A stretch of DNA of 64,000 nucleotides from Dermatophagoides farinae (Eukaryota; Arthropoda; Arachnida; Sarcoptiformes; Pyroglyphidae): positions 6,079,001 to 6,143,000 of the forward strand of contig NC_134677.1 in assembly GCF_024713945.1 (NCBI RefSeq), in the 5' to 3' direction. Of the stretch, positions 37,181 to 51,139 are shown in pieces. The notes beneath the pieces were generated by a model. That model was not told where the DNA came from and did no database searches. It saw only the letters and a list, made by a program, of their open reading frames with translations. Each line of letters opens with the position of its first letter. Positions within the stretch are counted from its first letter, which is position 1. Both the position numbers and the translations under genes were made by a program.

Positions 37181-40100
37181 AGCTAAGCAGTTCTTTCAAG
37201 ATGATTGATTGATCAAATAAATCTATGAATAATCACAAAAAATAAAATGTAGAATATTTCAAAAAATACAATCACTTCACGTTTAATTATGTCACTTGGT
37301 TCACCAAATATGGAAATTAAAATGTTAAAATTTATCAATCACAACCACTTGTTGATTGAATTGGAAATAAATTTTTCACAAATGATAATCATTTAGATTG
37401 ATTGGAATGTATGTAAAGAATTCACAAGTTGAACTGATAAATATTTGTGAATATTGAAAAATGTGGGTTAACAGATGATAACAAAGTTAAACACTGATTA
37501 TCATCATCGTCATTCGTCGTTACTATCGACGAAACAAGATCCAAAGAGAAGATTAATTTGACCAATGAAAAATAAACATATTTACCGATGCTGAAAAATG
37601 AATGCTACACACACACACACACACATTCACATCAAACATGGACGATTATAAGGGAGAAAAAATATTTTGGTCAATGTTTCTTAGAACAACACAAGGTAGT
37701 TTCGATCATCATCATCATTCCAATATTAGAAAAAGCCGATCATTGGCTTGGTGATGATGTTGTTGAGGTATTATAATCGGTCATCATAGATCGTTGATGC
37801 TAAATCTAGATGTAGTGGTGTTCGATAAGATGCCGATTTTCCAACTTTAAAGGAAACCGAAGTAGTGAATGAAAAAAAAACTTACAGGATGAGTTTTTTC
37901 ACGTTTACTCATAATGAATCACTTCGCAAAATACAACAGCCATACATATTTTCGGCATTAATACGTTTCACATTCCGAAAAAAAAGCCAACGATATATCG
38001 AGGACAAAGAGTGCTATGTGTATGTGCTTATGTGTGTTCTGTATCTCAAACTGGACTCTCTTTGACTTTTTTTTGCTATTCGTAAACTTAAAGCATGTTT
38101 TTTGCCCATTCAGTCTTCATTATTATCAACGACAACAACAACAACAAAAAACATTCAGTCCGTTGAAACTTTGAAAGATGGCTTGATGATGATGATGATG
38201 ACTATGATGGCTAAGATGGAAAGAAAAATAGGAAGGCGAACCGAGTACATTAGAGTCGCGAGCCAAATCAGTGGTCGTTGTTGCCGTTGCCGACGCCGTG
38301 CATTGTAAAATAGGTGAGTGAAATGTGAACAAACTATACCACCGAAAATCTATAAACGAGTCTCTTTTTTTCAATTCATACACACGAATTCGTCAATCTT
38401 AAGAGGACAACAACAGGGATTGCGAACAAAAAAAAACGACAAATACGATGCAAAAATTGAAAATCAAATAGAAAATAGCGAAAATATGCTCAATAATTTT
38501 AAACTTGACTAAAATGACTGAAAAAATGAATCAATAAAAAAGGAGATTTTTATTCAAGAACATAGCTACCGCGAATAACACATACAATTCATATTGCAAC
38601 TGGACTGGATATCAAGAAAACTACTTTTTTTTCTACATTCTTCAACTTGATATACTTTATTATGGCTACGATCATTGAATGAATGACGATGATATTATAA
38701 TATAACTAAAACATTGCATTGCTGCTTCAAATAAAAGCATTAAGGACAAGACTCTTAATTCATTCACATTGCTTGATATCGGTGTGTATTATTCAGCATC
38801 ATAATACATTGCTGGCAACCTGTTGTTGTCTAAGTTATATTGCGATATTGGTTCATCGTATAGAAACTGAAGGTGATGTTTGATATGATGGCAGAAAATG
38901 GCAACAACGACAAAATCGATCAGGCTTGAAAATGGTGGTTTGAAACACGGAAAAAAATTATTCATAGATGCATTGTGTTTGTGTTTTGATCAAAAAAAAG
39001 TGATTGTATTTTAACATCCAGAACAGTTCTATCTCTCTATCAATTTTTTCGTTATCTCTATTTGATTTTGATCTGTTTGTCAGTAGAATATCTATCGCAT
39101 ACATTTTACATTATAATAAACACAAACACATTGACATCATTAATTGTTCATTTAAAAACCATAAAGTCTAAAAAACATCATATGCCGATCCCATAAATAA
39201 ACCATTTACGAATGATGCTGCCAAGTACTGATGATGAGTATTTATTGTTATTGTTCGATTTATTTATAACCTAATGATTATATTAAACTTGAAAAATTGG
39301 ATTTTGTTCTTATATTGATTAATGATATTTCGAATAAATGTATACACACACACACACCTTGTTCACCAGGTTAATCAAACCAATAACAATCACTGCTTGT
39401 CTTGAAATTCAAACCATAATAATTTTAGTCAATTGATGATGAAGAACTTTGTCAATATAGCAATGGGATGATTATTGTAAGTCATTAAGTCGAATATCAT
39501 TTCTAATGAAACAAACATTTCCGCACTAATAAACGTAGTCATTCTGATGTTTATATATAGATTTTGGCGAAGAATGTGTTGATCATCATTAAGTGGGGAA
39601 AAAAATTCTAGTCATCTAATTAGATGATCTTTGATCAGAGTTTTTATAAATATTTTGACAAATAAAATTCCTTTATGAGTTTTTTTTTAGAAATTGAACT
39701 CGTATACTAAATGTGTGGAATTTCCAATTATTGTTTTTTTTTCATCATTAAATTCATTCATCCATTGAGGGTTTTGATTTACAATCTAATAAATGTTGTT
39801 TATTATTGTTTAATTGCATCATCATCAAGAAGATTTAAAATGAATGAATAATTTTCATTCATCATCAAGACGTTGTGCTAAATCCAATGTCTATGAACTA
39901 TACTAATTTTTCATATGATGAACCGAACCCGTTTTTCTAGTAATGTTTGCAAAATGACGAATTCATGTATAAATGCGGGATTTGTAAAAATAAAAATTTG
40001 CAAACTACCGTTGCCAACATAATCAACATCATCTTGTGGAGTGTTTTATTTCCACCTAGCATATCGTTTTTTTTTTGAGAAAGACATTTTGTTAACTTAT

Positions 40101-41377
40101 ATGAAAAAAAAATGTTCGACAAGTGAAAAAAAATGCAAAATCACTTGTCGGGTTAGAAATTCAAAAAAAAACGTTTCTTCCTATTTTATGTATTTTTTTC
40201 TTATTTCTATATTTGAATAATATCAACATCTTCCATCATCATCATTATGTCCAATAATCATCAAGTTGGATTATTGCTGCCGGACATGTACAATTTTTTT
40301 TCTATTTAAAAATTCTCTTTCTTTTTATCTAATGTCGTAACGAATCGATTGATCCAATTGATCATCAAAAATCAATTGATTGATCGATCGTTATATCAAT
40401 TGATGTTAATCTTGTGACCGAATTGCTTACCATCATTGATCGAATCATGTTGATGATCATTTTGATTTGTTCATGTGAATCGTAGCTGCCACCGTTTATA
40501 AATTCCGACATTAATTTTCTTTCTCTTTACATTTTTATTTTATTTTTTTTTGTTATTTTTATATATCCTGTGATGGAAAAAAAAGTTTTATTTCTCACTC
40601 ATTCATTAATTTATTTAAAACTTATTGACAATGGGCAAATGCAAATGTGTGCATGTATGCACGCGTTCATCATCTTGAGAACATCGACTTCAACCTGTAA
40701 CGAGTTCATTTGAAATTAGATGGATGAATGGCTGGATAAAATCTTTATGCTCATTATTCAATGGGTAACTCACCTCTCTTTCTCTTTTGACAATTTCTTT
40801 TCTTATTCATTTTATTTTTTATTTTTATTTTTCATAATCACAAATCTTTTCAAACATAGTCATCCACTTAGGTGCTTATTGTCTAATATGTAATACAAAA
40901 TGGAACAAACGAAACAAAGATAATGATAGACAACCAGGAGGGAAAAAAAAGAATAGTTTCAATTGTATAGGTATTTAGCATCATTTTTCCGGTTTATTTC
41001 AGTTTTTTTTTATTTTCATATCATTGATAATGATGATGATGATTATGATTAGTGATGATTGAGCTGAATTGCCTGCATACAAACATATAAACAATAGAGT
41101 TTGAATAGTAAAATCAAAATTGATGATTGAATTGAATAAACAACATCGGTGAATTTTTTCTATTCATTCATTCATTTATTGTTTGCTTTCATTTACGAAT
41201 GATTATCATTTAGATTTGGATCAAATTTCTCAAAGAAAATTATATATGCAGGGAACAAATCAAAGTTTAAACATATGTTTGTGTTTGCAATTGAAAACAA
41301 CACAAATGCATACAATTCTATAATAATCTAATGATGAATGTAATGTTAAAAAAATCCAAATAAACAAAAAAATCAAT
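37181..41377. other. Gene-poor interval upstream of the DOMON gene
   Basis: About 4.2 kb, AT-rich with CA arrays (about 37,605 and 39,345) and CAT/GAT runs. All frames are short and low-complexity. No exon, tRNA or mobile element could be supported. It probably contains the promoter of the DOMON-SEA gene and the 3' untranslated region of the JmjC-type gene. Confidence 0.55.
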
Positions 41378-44300
41378 TCAATCATATTCAGCTCCAATCG
41401 TCAAGCTAATTTCATCGCCAATAATTAATGTTTTATGATACCATATATTGGTGTCTAATACAACTATATCAAGGATAAATGAGAAAAAAAGAAAAGAAAA
41501 AACAAAGCAAAGTGAATTAGACCAATTAGAGAAGAATCTTCCGTAATTATTGAGCAATGAATGTATTATTACTCACTGATATCTCCTTGTTTGACATCGA
41601 TTGTTAAATCCAAACATTCTGGATAACATTCAAGTGGTGGTTCTAGAAACCAACGTTTAGTACCTTTAATCTGTGCTTGCCATGATGGACGACCAACGTG
41701 ATCAATCTGAAATAGTTATTAATGGATCATTAAACAAATGGAAAAAATTTTAATAGAAAAAATCAATCATAATAATGGTATCGAATGACGATAACAACAT
41801 TCAACGTTTGTTTGAAATTTTTTTTTGTCGCTTCTCATATATCATGAAAATCGTGTTCACAACTATCAAGGAAATGGAGTATGAATATAAAGAAAATAGA
41901 TCAATCAAAGAAAAAAAATTGCATTTTGTTGTAACAAATTGAAAAAAAAAATCATTATACTGAACGGATAACAATCGATTTTGCCCAAAGTCATCGAATA
42001 TCGACCTGAAAAAATTATACTAATCATAATGAAAATTATTACAATTTTTTACAACGTAGATAAATTGATAAATATTAATTATTGGGTGAAAAAAATGAAT
42101 ATTAATTGTATGGATCGATTCAATCACTTGTATCAATCAATCAATCATTTGATCGGTAAAAAAATCGTTCGGATTCATCTCAAATCAATTCATTAATCGG
42201 ATGGTTTTTTTTCATTTCATTCATAGATTGACCGATAAATAATATTGCAGTTTGTGTGTTATCATTCATTTTTTTGGTACAATTTTTTTTCCAATATTTT
42301 GTGACAACATTGACAAATTATCCACGTCGTTTTTCTCCAACGAAAAAAAAACGATGATACAATCCTACCTGTATACAACAATTGTCCACATTGTATCATC
42401 AAGTTTTCATAATGAACAACACATATGAATTGATGATGTTAAATGTTTATTTGTATCTTTGTGTATACAATACAATGAATACAATTTATTTTTTAAAAAT
42501 GGAATGAAACTTTGTCACTTTCGTTATCGTGTTTGAAAATCGCCGTCACTATAGGTATGGTATGATTGTAAGAAGAAAAAAATGTGATCCAATTCACCTC
42601 AATATAAGAAGATTAATCCGTCCGAAAAATATGAAATTTTTTTTTCATAAAAATTTTTAAATAGATGATTTTTTTCTGTTTTAAAATAAAATTTCATTTT
42701 TTTTCCAACTTCAAACTTTATGACTTGGGTGCAAAGTTGTCGAAATAGAGCGGTTATATTCAAAACTATCAGATCACGAAATGTCCGATTTTCAAACTTT
42801 TTTTTTTATATCTTCGATTGTTTTGAGTTTTATTTTTTTTTTTGTTTTGTAAGTCCGAAACATTCACATCTAGAAAATATATGAATACCTGTTGAAAGCG
42901 TAAAAAATTCATGCATGAATTCCTCTTATTTAAGTGAAATGTTTTAGTTTGCATCATACCATTACTAATGTCAGCTTAATATAATTTATTATAAGCGGTA
43001 AAGTTAGTCAATCTTCTTTGTAATAATTTGTGTGTGTGTGCGTTTTCACTTTTTTTTGTGTACAAGATCAGAAACAACAATTAGATTGAGTGGAGAATAT
43101 GAAAAATAAATGAAATCAAGCTATGAAATTGGTAAAAAAGCTTCGGTTGAATCTAAGGGGAGGATAATGAGGAATTGAATTGGAGAAAAAAAAGAAGGAG
43201 AGCATGAAGGTCAGAAATTATTGTTTTGGTGATTTTTTTTGTCTCTTACTAAATGAATTGAATGTCTATAATTCTCTGTTTTTTTTTCACGAATGAATCA
43301 TTAACAAATGTATTTGGCAAATGGAAAGAAAATCGATGACAATGATGTTTGGTGATGATGGTTATCAATAATTACATTCAATTGATGATGGATTATTGCA
43401 GAGAAAGAGAAATAAAAATCTATTGTTAAAATTTTAAAATATTTTTTTCTTTCAATGAAATAAAAAATTAAATTTCATTGATCAAATGAAATCCGAATGA
43501 CAGTGGTGGCATTATATATTAATAAAATTATTGAAAACACAGAAAAAAGTGAATCAATAGTTATTCAATAAGATAATTTCATCATTATAAAATCAAATAA
43601 TTTGAAATTCCTACCAAATTTCAATCTATCCTTTCATGTGGAACCTAGAAACAGAATGAATCATCATTATTTCTGCTGAAAATAAATAACCAGAAATCAT
43701 TATCTTGAATTGAATAATCAATCAACACATGCAAATCATATATTGCAACACTTTAGACAAAAAAAAATAATGATAAGATTAATCACCGCCACATTTGACC
43801 CTAATAAGCTATGATAGATTGTATCTATAGATCTATTACCAAGAAAATCCCACCAATTTTGTTTCCAAGTGAAAGCAAAAAAAAGGCATAAAAATGAGAA
43901 AAGTCGGCCATATTTTCGATGGCCTATGTAACCAACTATTGTGAATCCATCATAAAAAATGATCATTTCCACAAGTGTCAGAAAAAAAACAAGTTAGAAA
44001 ATGAAAAAACCTTTTCATTTTTTTGTTGGCAACAGTAAAGAGGAAAACCTAATTGATCGATGGATGAGATGGATTCATTCGACCATCAGAGAATTTTAAC
44101 GAGAAAAAATTTTAAATAACAGTATGATGACCATCATTATCACGAAGGATGAAATGTGTTATATCTTCTTCACGCAATCACTGAAAAAAATATGGCCTTT
44201 ACCACCGGATTGGAATGACGAGGTTTCGTGAGATCTAGATGTTATAATTTTTTTTTTTTTTTTGATATTAGAAAAATAATTTCGATGATGATACTTTTGA

Positions 44301-45721
44301 AGGTATAACAGAAAAAAAACAATTAATGTCCAATTGTGAAGAAATTTTTTTTTTTTTTGACCACAATAATCTTACCTATCATCGGATGATTAATCTACCG
44401 TTTTGGAGTTAATCCAACCAACAAAATAGCAATCAAACGTTATTTTATAAATTAATTATCTTCTCGTTTTTGGAAAAAAAAACAACAACAAAGATTAAAT
44501 TAAGGATTATTCTCACAGCAGCAGTTGGTATAGAAATAAAATGATTCATCATCACGACATATCGTGGTAGATTTTCATAATGGGCATTTTTTCAATTTTT
44601 CAATTTCTATCTCGATCTCAATGTACAAAATATGTGTGTATGAATGCAAAAATATTGAAAAAAAAAATTTTCAATCAAAATGCATGGAAATCGATTAATG
44701 GCCATTGGTTTATCGGTATTAATTTTTTTGTATAATTATGGATGTTTAATTTTTATTTTTTTTGAATTTAAAAATAAAAATTCGTTGAAGATGAAATCAT
44801 AAAATCATTTTTTCACTTACATGCATATGTGCACCATTATCCGGTGTTCCCATGAATATCCAATCGGTTCGTATTGATTCTGAATCCACAGGAAGAAAAT
44901 ATGGTTTCATATAATGACTACGTATTTCATTGGCAATACGATAATCACAATTACTCCTATAATTTTATGAAAATATTAATCAAAATGTTTTTTTTTCTAA
45001 TGTTTCTACTATCAAATGTCGCAATTCCTACCAGCCAATATACCAAGGTTTTGTTCCTTTTGTAAAATTCGATCTTAAAGGATCCATTCGGAATACTTCA
45101 TCTAAAGAATGGAATTCAGTTCTATATGGAAAGAATTGACAATTTTTTCGTTTTCGCCGTCCACCATCATGATCGTGATAAAGTCGTTTGAAAAAATCAA
45201 AATTAAAAACGTGTGTAGCCGTCCAATTCACCATGGCATCACTGACCACTACAGGAACTTTTGTGTATGCATATCTTTAAACTACAGTTAGTTTTCACAA
45301 GAAAATTTAATAAAATTAAAAAAAAATTTTACCTTTTCGAAAAAATTTCCGGTGTAATGGAATGAACACGATCAATTCGAGTGAGATTTAAACAAAAATT
45401 ACATTCATTAGCTGGAACGAATGCATTTTGTAAGATATCCGGTAATGGAATCAAACATTTTGATTGTGAATATGATCGATAAAATCGCATAATATTATGA
45501 CCATTATTCAACAATATCCATACGCTGGATAAATAAAACAAATATTTTAATAATGTAAAAACAGAACGATTTTTCGACCGAAACAGGCGACGAATTGAAG
45601 ATAGTTCAATTAAATCATTAAAATGTACGATTCCATTTTGAACAGCTGGATCTTTCTTGAATTGAACAAGAATATTGTTGATTTCGGTCTCAAATTCTTT
45701 AATTTTTTTCTGTTTCATCAT
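41378..45721 (-). CDS. JmjC/cupin-type Fe(II)/2-oxoglutarate oxygenase-like membrane protein
   Basis: Predicted 327 residues in five exons: 45721-45333, 45274-45032, 44956-44821, 41706-41577 and 41463-41378; all phases close. The N-terminus is charged and followed by one membrane helix (LLKYLFYLSSVWILL), giving a probable type II topology with a lumenal catalytic domain containing several Cys. The catalytic-type motif is AHMH|IDHVGRPSWQAQIKGT: His256 and Asp258 form HxD, Lys273 is a candidate cosubstrate-binding residue, and His309 in WYHKT is the distal ligand. This order fits the JmjC/cupin_8 superfamily (hydroxylases, demethylases). I do not recognise the specific subfamily or substrate. 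The third intron is about 3.1 kb, far longer than the others, and splits the HxD codons between His and Ile. Confidence 0.8.
41707..44820 (-). other. 3.1-kb intron of the JmjC/cupin-type gene
   Basis: Flanked by GTAAGT at the donor and TTTCAG at the acceptor in phase 0. The interior is AT-rich with no supported nested gene. Confidence 0.75.
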
Positions 45722-46283
45722 TGTGATTTGAAGATGAATTTAGAACATATTAGTATGAAAAAAATCGACTTTTATATAAAGAATGAATGAGATTGTATGG
45801 TTAAAATAATTTCATATAGACAGATATGATTCACGAGAAAAATAGTGGCCACCATATTCTCATAATAATGGAACTTGTTTCTGGTTTTGATGATCTCAAA
45901 TATCAAGTGAGAATCACGAATTTTTATCATCCCATATATATTACAGAATGTATTGGATTTTGTTTGTACAATGGATTTAGGTAATGTGTGTGTGTTTGTG
46001 TGTTTATGTGCAGATAGTTTTTCTTTACAGCAGTTTCTAGTTCGCTACAACAGAATTATTATAATTTCTTTCATAATAATAACACAATCAATCACATTTT
46101 TGTTAGTAAAAATTGTTTGTTTGTAGTGTTATCATTATATATAATGATGATAAACATGGGAAATATCATCAATGAAAAAATGTTTTTCTCATTCTCAGCT
46201 ATTGTTTGTATTAATTATAATTGATAATGATGATAAAATCAAAATAATCACATGATGAAATTGGACAAAATTTTAATTTTTTT
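45722..46283. other. Spacer between the JmjC-type gene and the SMIM13-like gene
   Basis: AT-rich with a short GT array near 45,985. No coding exon seen. Confidence 0.55.
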
Positions 46284-46579
46284 TTAGTCAATTTTAGGTG
46301 GCCGAACTTTGGTGACAGATCGATTACGTATCCTTGTATTAATATTATCTGGACTTTGTTGTCGTTGTTCATTGAGTCTGAATAATTCACGAACCAAACG
46401 AAATCGACAAAGGAAAAATTTCCAAACACAATACCATCCTAATCATTCATATATACAAATATTAATATCAATCATAATCATCTAATAGCACAACTGAAAT
46501 ACAAACCTAAAAATATGAGAAGAATAACGAATAGTATAGAGCCAACAAAGATCACAAATGATAGGATTAGATCAGTCAT
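46284..46579 (-). CDS. SMIM13: SMIM13-like small integral membrane protein
   Basis: Predicted 75 residues in two exons (46579-46507, 46438-46284; phase 1, 68-base intron), too short to stand out as a long frame. The N-terminus is a single membrane helix (LILSFVIFVGSILFVILLIF). It is followed by GWYCVWKFFLCRFRLVREL, which closely resembles the juxtamembrane block GWYFVWHLFLSKFKFLREL that I recall for vertebrate SMIM13. The tail is short, basic and hydrophilic (PDNINTRIRNRS). The molecular role of SMIM13 is not established. The intron falls at the Gly before the conserved WY, and the splice sites are canonical. Confidence 0.8.
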
Positions 46580-47056
46580 TTTAATTTTCTTTTTTTCTCC
46601 TTCGACGAGAAAAAAATCAACGACTCAATTTCCAACTGTTTCGATTATTTGAGCACAAGTGTATCACAAATTGAAAACTATGAAAAAAAAACCTCGATAC
46701 ATTAATTTACATATGGTTATGATTGATACACTTACGTGATTTATAATATCGATTTTTTTTTTTTGGTTTGATTCACAATTATCAGCTCTCGTTAAAATGA
46801 ATCAATTGAAAATTGGCTAAATAACAAATTTGTCCGCCAACATATTGTCGTTTAAGAGGTGACTAAACAAATCTGATTATATAAAACAAATCAAATCTTT
46901 TAAAAATATATACATATAAACAAATTCGAAGTGCATGCATATGTACTCGCAAACCAAATAAAATAAAAAAAATACGTCATTTTTGAAGTTAAAAGCATTC
47001 ATTCGCATGAAAAAAATGATTTTTATTTGTACATTTAACAATGATGATGATGATGA
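46580..47056. other. Spacer between SMIM13-like and TCAIM genes
   Basis: AT-rich. Contains the presumed SMIM13-like promoter and TCAIM 3' end; nothing else seen. Confidence 0.55.
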
Positions 47057-48758
47057 TCATTTAATGAAATTAAATGGCACACAAATTTGTCCATCATGCA
47101 TGACACTGTAATACATAGAAACCTGAATATGAGCATTTTTTAGATAATCTTCAAATTCTTGTTTATCATTCAATATTCGGCGACAAAAATCAATCATTTG
47201 TTCAGGTGTAATATTAACATCTTTATCCAAATGTTTCATCTGGAATGTTTCGATACATTCTTTTCTAATTACACGTTCATGTTCCAGATTAAATTCTTCC
47301 TTGTCAATTAATCGATTGGCTTTATGCAGGTTTTCCATGATAAATTTGATCAACAAAGAAATAGGACAGGAAGCTGGCACGATGAAATCACCAGTGGGCG
47401 ATAACATCAATGGTCCGGAATCGGATTCCACTATAAGTTGATGTTCGGCCAATGATGCAGGCCAATTGGATGGAAAATTTCGATCATAGTTGTATGATTG
47501 AACTGATCGAATAAATCGTTCGAGTTGATTAAAATATTTTTTTGCATTCCAAAGATTATATTCAGGTTGTTTTATTGTGATATCTTGGAGAAGACCTAAT
47601 TTTTTTATTGGTAAAAAAAACATTATTTTTTTATAATTAAATTGATATTCAATGATTACCTGATAATTTTTTTTCAGCATGCGGAATATTTTGAACATAA
47701 AAGTCATAACTCTTGATTGAACGAATCAAATAGAGCCAATTATTACGTACATCTTCGATACTTAAGATCACCTGACCTTTGAAACTAACACAATTATGTC
47801 TGCTGAATACAACGGTTTTTGAATGTAATTTTTTAAAATCTTCTGGATATTGTTTGGAAAGAATGCTTAAATTTTTTAAAGCTCCACGAATATGACTGGC
47901 TGTCCAATCACAATTCCATTCAAGATTAATCAATTTGAGTTCATCAATCAATTCTTGTTTAAGTCTAGTCAATTCAATACGTATCGGTTGACTGGCTTCA
48001 AGTTTCTTCATTGCTAATGAATGATTTTCTTTCAACCATTTACTTAGATTGATTTCCATATTTGATCGAAATAATTCTGCTTCCAAATCATCGAAAATAT
48101 CTTTACTGTAAAAATACTCATTACCACGGCGACGATAAAACGTTGGCCATTCATCATTGTAACTGTTGTTATTTCTAGAAGGATTATTGTTTCGTTTGAT
48201 TGGTTCTTGACTTATCTTTTTCAGATAATCGGTTGGTAATGAACATTGTGATAAAATCCTAATACAAAATGAATGAATTTTGATTGTTTTTGTTTACTCA
48301 TATTTCAATGGATTTGCTTCTGTTTACCTGTGCACTGTTGTCGATACGTTTTCTTTGCTATTTAATTTAATGTCCACTTTTTCAAATTTATTCAGTGCAG
48401 ATTTTTCATTCGACCTGGAACCCTCTTTATTAAGAATATAGAATGTAATTGTCTCTTCACCGATTGATGTGGTTTTACCATCATTTTTATCACCTAAGAA
48501 TTCATTCAATCTTTTCAATGATATTTCATTTGTATTTTTTTCTTTAGGATGATTCCAGAAACGATCGGGATGTACAGTGAAAATGAATGGTCGAAGAGCA
48601 GTTGCCACTTCTTGCGATGTCATTCGTAAAGCTGAATGTATACAACGTTTACAAATATTTTCGTAGATAAAATGATGATGATGATGATGATGATGGTTAT
48701 AAAAATGATTAAAATGACGTGAATGAATGGTCCATAACAAATTCAAGACAGATCTCAT
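47057..48758 (-). CDS. TCAIM: TCAIM (T-cell activation inhibitor, mitochondrial) homologue
   Basis: Predicted about 522 residues in three exons: 48758-48328, 48258-47660 and 47595-47057, phases consistent. The first ATG in frame (48,758) opens a typical mitochondrial presequence (MRSVLNLLWTIHSRHF), which contains a run of eight His encoded by an ATG/CAT trinucleotide repeat. The N-terminal domain has ALRPFIFTVHPDRFWNHPKE and NEISLKRLNEFL, a J-domain-like block typical of TCAIM. The C-terminal domain follows (IRGALKNLSILSKQYPEDF, PLMLSPTGDFIVPASCP, SMYYSVMHDGQICVPFNFI). Human TCAIM (496 residues) is mitochondrial and linked to restraint of T-cell activation; in arthropods the role is unknown and must be a basal mitochondrial one. 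Confidence 0.88.
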
Positions 48759-50071
48759 AATTGACAATTTTGTAATTTTCTTGATCTCGGAACAATAACA
48801 GTAAAATTACGATTGTCGATTAACAATTTTTTTTACATGGTTCAAGCAATAATAATAACAACGCAATATTTTTTTTTTTTGCTAGAAAAAATGTTGTTGA
48901 ATAATAAAAAAAAAGATATTGGAAAAACACGTGACGTAATGCGAGTAATTTATTATGGAGATTTCCTCAAGGTTAAAGTTTTGATATTAATCAATTTATT
49001 TATTTATCATTTTTGATCAAAATCAAGAATGAAGATTCAAATGTTTGATTCTTTCAAGTTTATTTTTTTTCTTGTTTGATCAATGTTAAAACAGACAGCT
49101 GAGCATAACAGAAACAGTGAAAAACAATGTTTGAATGTATCACAAATATACATGTTGTCATGTTCATGTTGGCTCTGAATACCGCTATTAATAAACGTTA
49201 GTTATCAACACGCATTGAACATCATCATCATCATCATCATTCAGTCTTTAAATTTCATTTTGATTAAAAGTTTACATGTACCCGGTGTGACATTTTCTGA
49301 TTTTTTCCTAAGGGCCAAAAAAATAAGAAATCAAATATGTTTATATTCTAATCTTTTGAAAATTATTTTTTTACCCTAAACTGTGTAAAAACATTTTAAT
49401 TGGTAACTCATTATGACTCATTAGTGGATGTGATACCCTCAACTGCAGTTGCTGATTGCCAATAATAATTGATTATACTTTTACTTTTTCTTTCAATAAA
49501 TACAGTGATACTTCGATTCGTTAATTTTTTTTTTTTTTGGCTAACACTTTGGTTATTGATGTGAGGCATCACTCTTATACATTATAGTTATATATGAAAT
49601 CCACAGATATATTTGATAGTTGGATTATTGCAATTGCAAATCAATTTATTCATTTATTATTGAATCATCATCATTGTTTATATTATGATAATAGGCTAAT
49701 TTTTATGGTTATCAAATCAAAATTCATTCATTCATTTGTTCATTGAGAAAAGAATCAAAGGAAAAAATTGCAACAATCATTCAATAATGGCGGATAAAAA
49801 GCCGCAGCTGCGGACTTTATATGGGCAAATGAAATATATCATCATACATTCCAAGGCTTTATTTGTTTTTGTTTGATTGTGTATATGTCATGTATATTCT
49901 AATAGTGATGTGCAGTATAATTGAGCTCAAAAAAAAAAATTTTCACCAACAACATAATTAACCACCATAATGATGTGGAAAATCAATAGATTATTATTGA
50001 TTTTATTTTTTTAATTGCCCTTTATTATACGTTCTTGTACACTTTCATCTGTGATCAAATGCAAACCAGCC
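48759..50071. other. Divergent spacer between TCAIM and the RILP-like gene
   Basis: About 1.3 kb, AT-rich with poly-A/T and a CAT run near 49,220. No exon supported. It should contain the promoters of both genes. Confidence 0.55.
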
Positions 50072-51139
50072 ATGCAAAATTCAACGAAATCAAATACTAA
50101 TGAATTAGAATTATGTGAATATATTGATCTGTCCATTTCTGTGGAATCAATTTATGAATCAGCATCGGAAATTGGTGAACATTTCAAAAAGCTCATACAA
50201 TTATTTGGCGCCGAAACATTTGAAATATTAATTTCATGTGTTGTACGTGTTTTGGAAAATCTCGAAGATGTAACCGTTCAACGTAATAATTGTTTGAAAT
50301 TAGTGGATAAATTACATAAACAAATTGATGAATTGCAAAAAGATCATCAGAAACGTATTCAGGAACAATTAAAGTTTCAAATGGAAATTGAAGATATTGA
50401 TGAATTATGGAGAAAAGAGAATGGTAAACTTGAACAATATGTAAAATATCTTAAAAATGAAAATAATCGATTAAACTCGATGAAAACAAGTGAGAATTTA
50501 TCGCATTCATTAATGAGTAAGATATTTTTCTTTTCTTAATTTTAGTCAATCAATGACAATAATGGAATTTTTTTTCCGGAACATATAGATCTAAAACCAG
50601 AAAATGAAATAAATATAGAACATTCATCTATATGTCATCAAAAAGAAATAAATAATGCACAATTAGATAAACTCAAAACAAAAATCAAAATTCTTAACAA
50701 TGAGATAGAATTAAAAAATGAAGAAAATGATGATTTAAAAAGAAAATTGGTTAATTTGGATCTGGAAAATAGAAACATTAGAAAAATAATTTCATCATTA
50801 ATAAACAATATTATTGATTCGAATGGCGAAATGTCTAAAAATGACCAGCATAATGACACTAATAATAATGATGATGAATGGAGAGAAAGAATTAATATAC
50901 TTGAAGAGAAATTGATTGTCATTAAACAGCAACTTGAATCAAAACAAAATGATATTATCGAAATGGCCGAAGAAGTACAGCCATCAGAATCTGAACAAAT
51001 AAAAATGGAAGATCTACCAGTTCAAGGTCCCATTCCAAAAGAACCAGACGAAAAATTGTACTGGTCTCCACGAAACAATCAAAATCGTAGTAAAATTTGG
51101 TCATTTTTTCCAAAGTTTACAAAATCTTTCATTAAATAG
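50072..51139 (+). CDS. RILPL: RILP-like protein with RH1 domain
   Basis: Predicted 331 residues in two exons (50072-50516, 50589-51139; phase 1, 72-base intron). The start is the first ATG in frame, at 50,072; the open frame extends upstream but without ATG. Residues about 15-80 match the RH1 (RILP homology) domain: SIYESASEIGEHFKKLI, FGAETFEILISCVVRVLENL. A long coiled coil follows (DELQKDHQKRIQEQLKFQ, IEDIDELWRKENGKLEQY). RH1 binds myosin Va or dynein light intermediate chain. The RH2 region of RILPL proteins binds LRRK2-phosphorylated Rab8/Rab10; I cannot place RH2 with confidence in the second coiled-coil exon. The tail (YWSPRNNQNRSKIWSFFPKF) is basic-aromatic. JIP3/4 also have RH1 but are much longer. 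The next gene on the same strand is DENND4. Confidence 0.78.

Noticed and set aside
38102-38308. Short Met/Arg-rich frame in the 37-41 kb gap
   Set aside because: Driven by an ATG/GAT repeat; no homology recognised and no splice partner.
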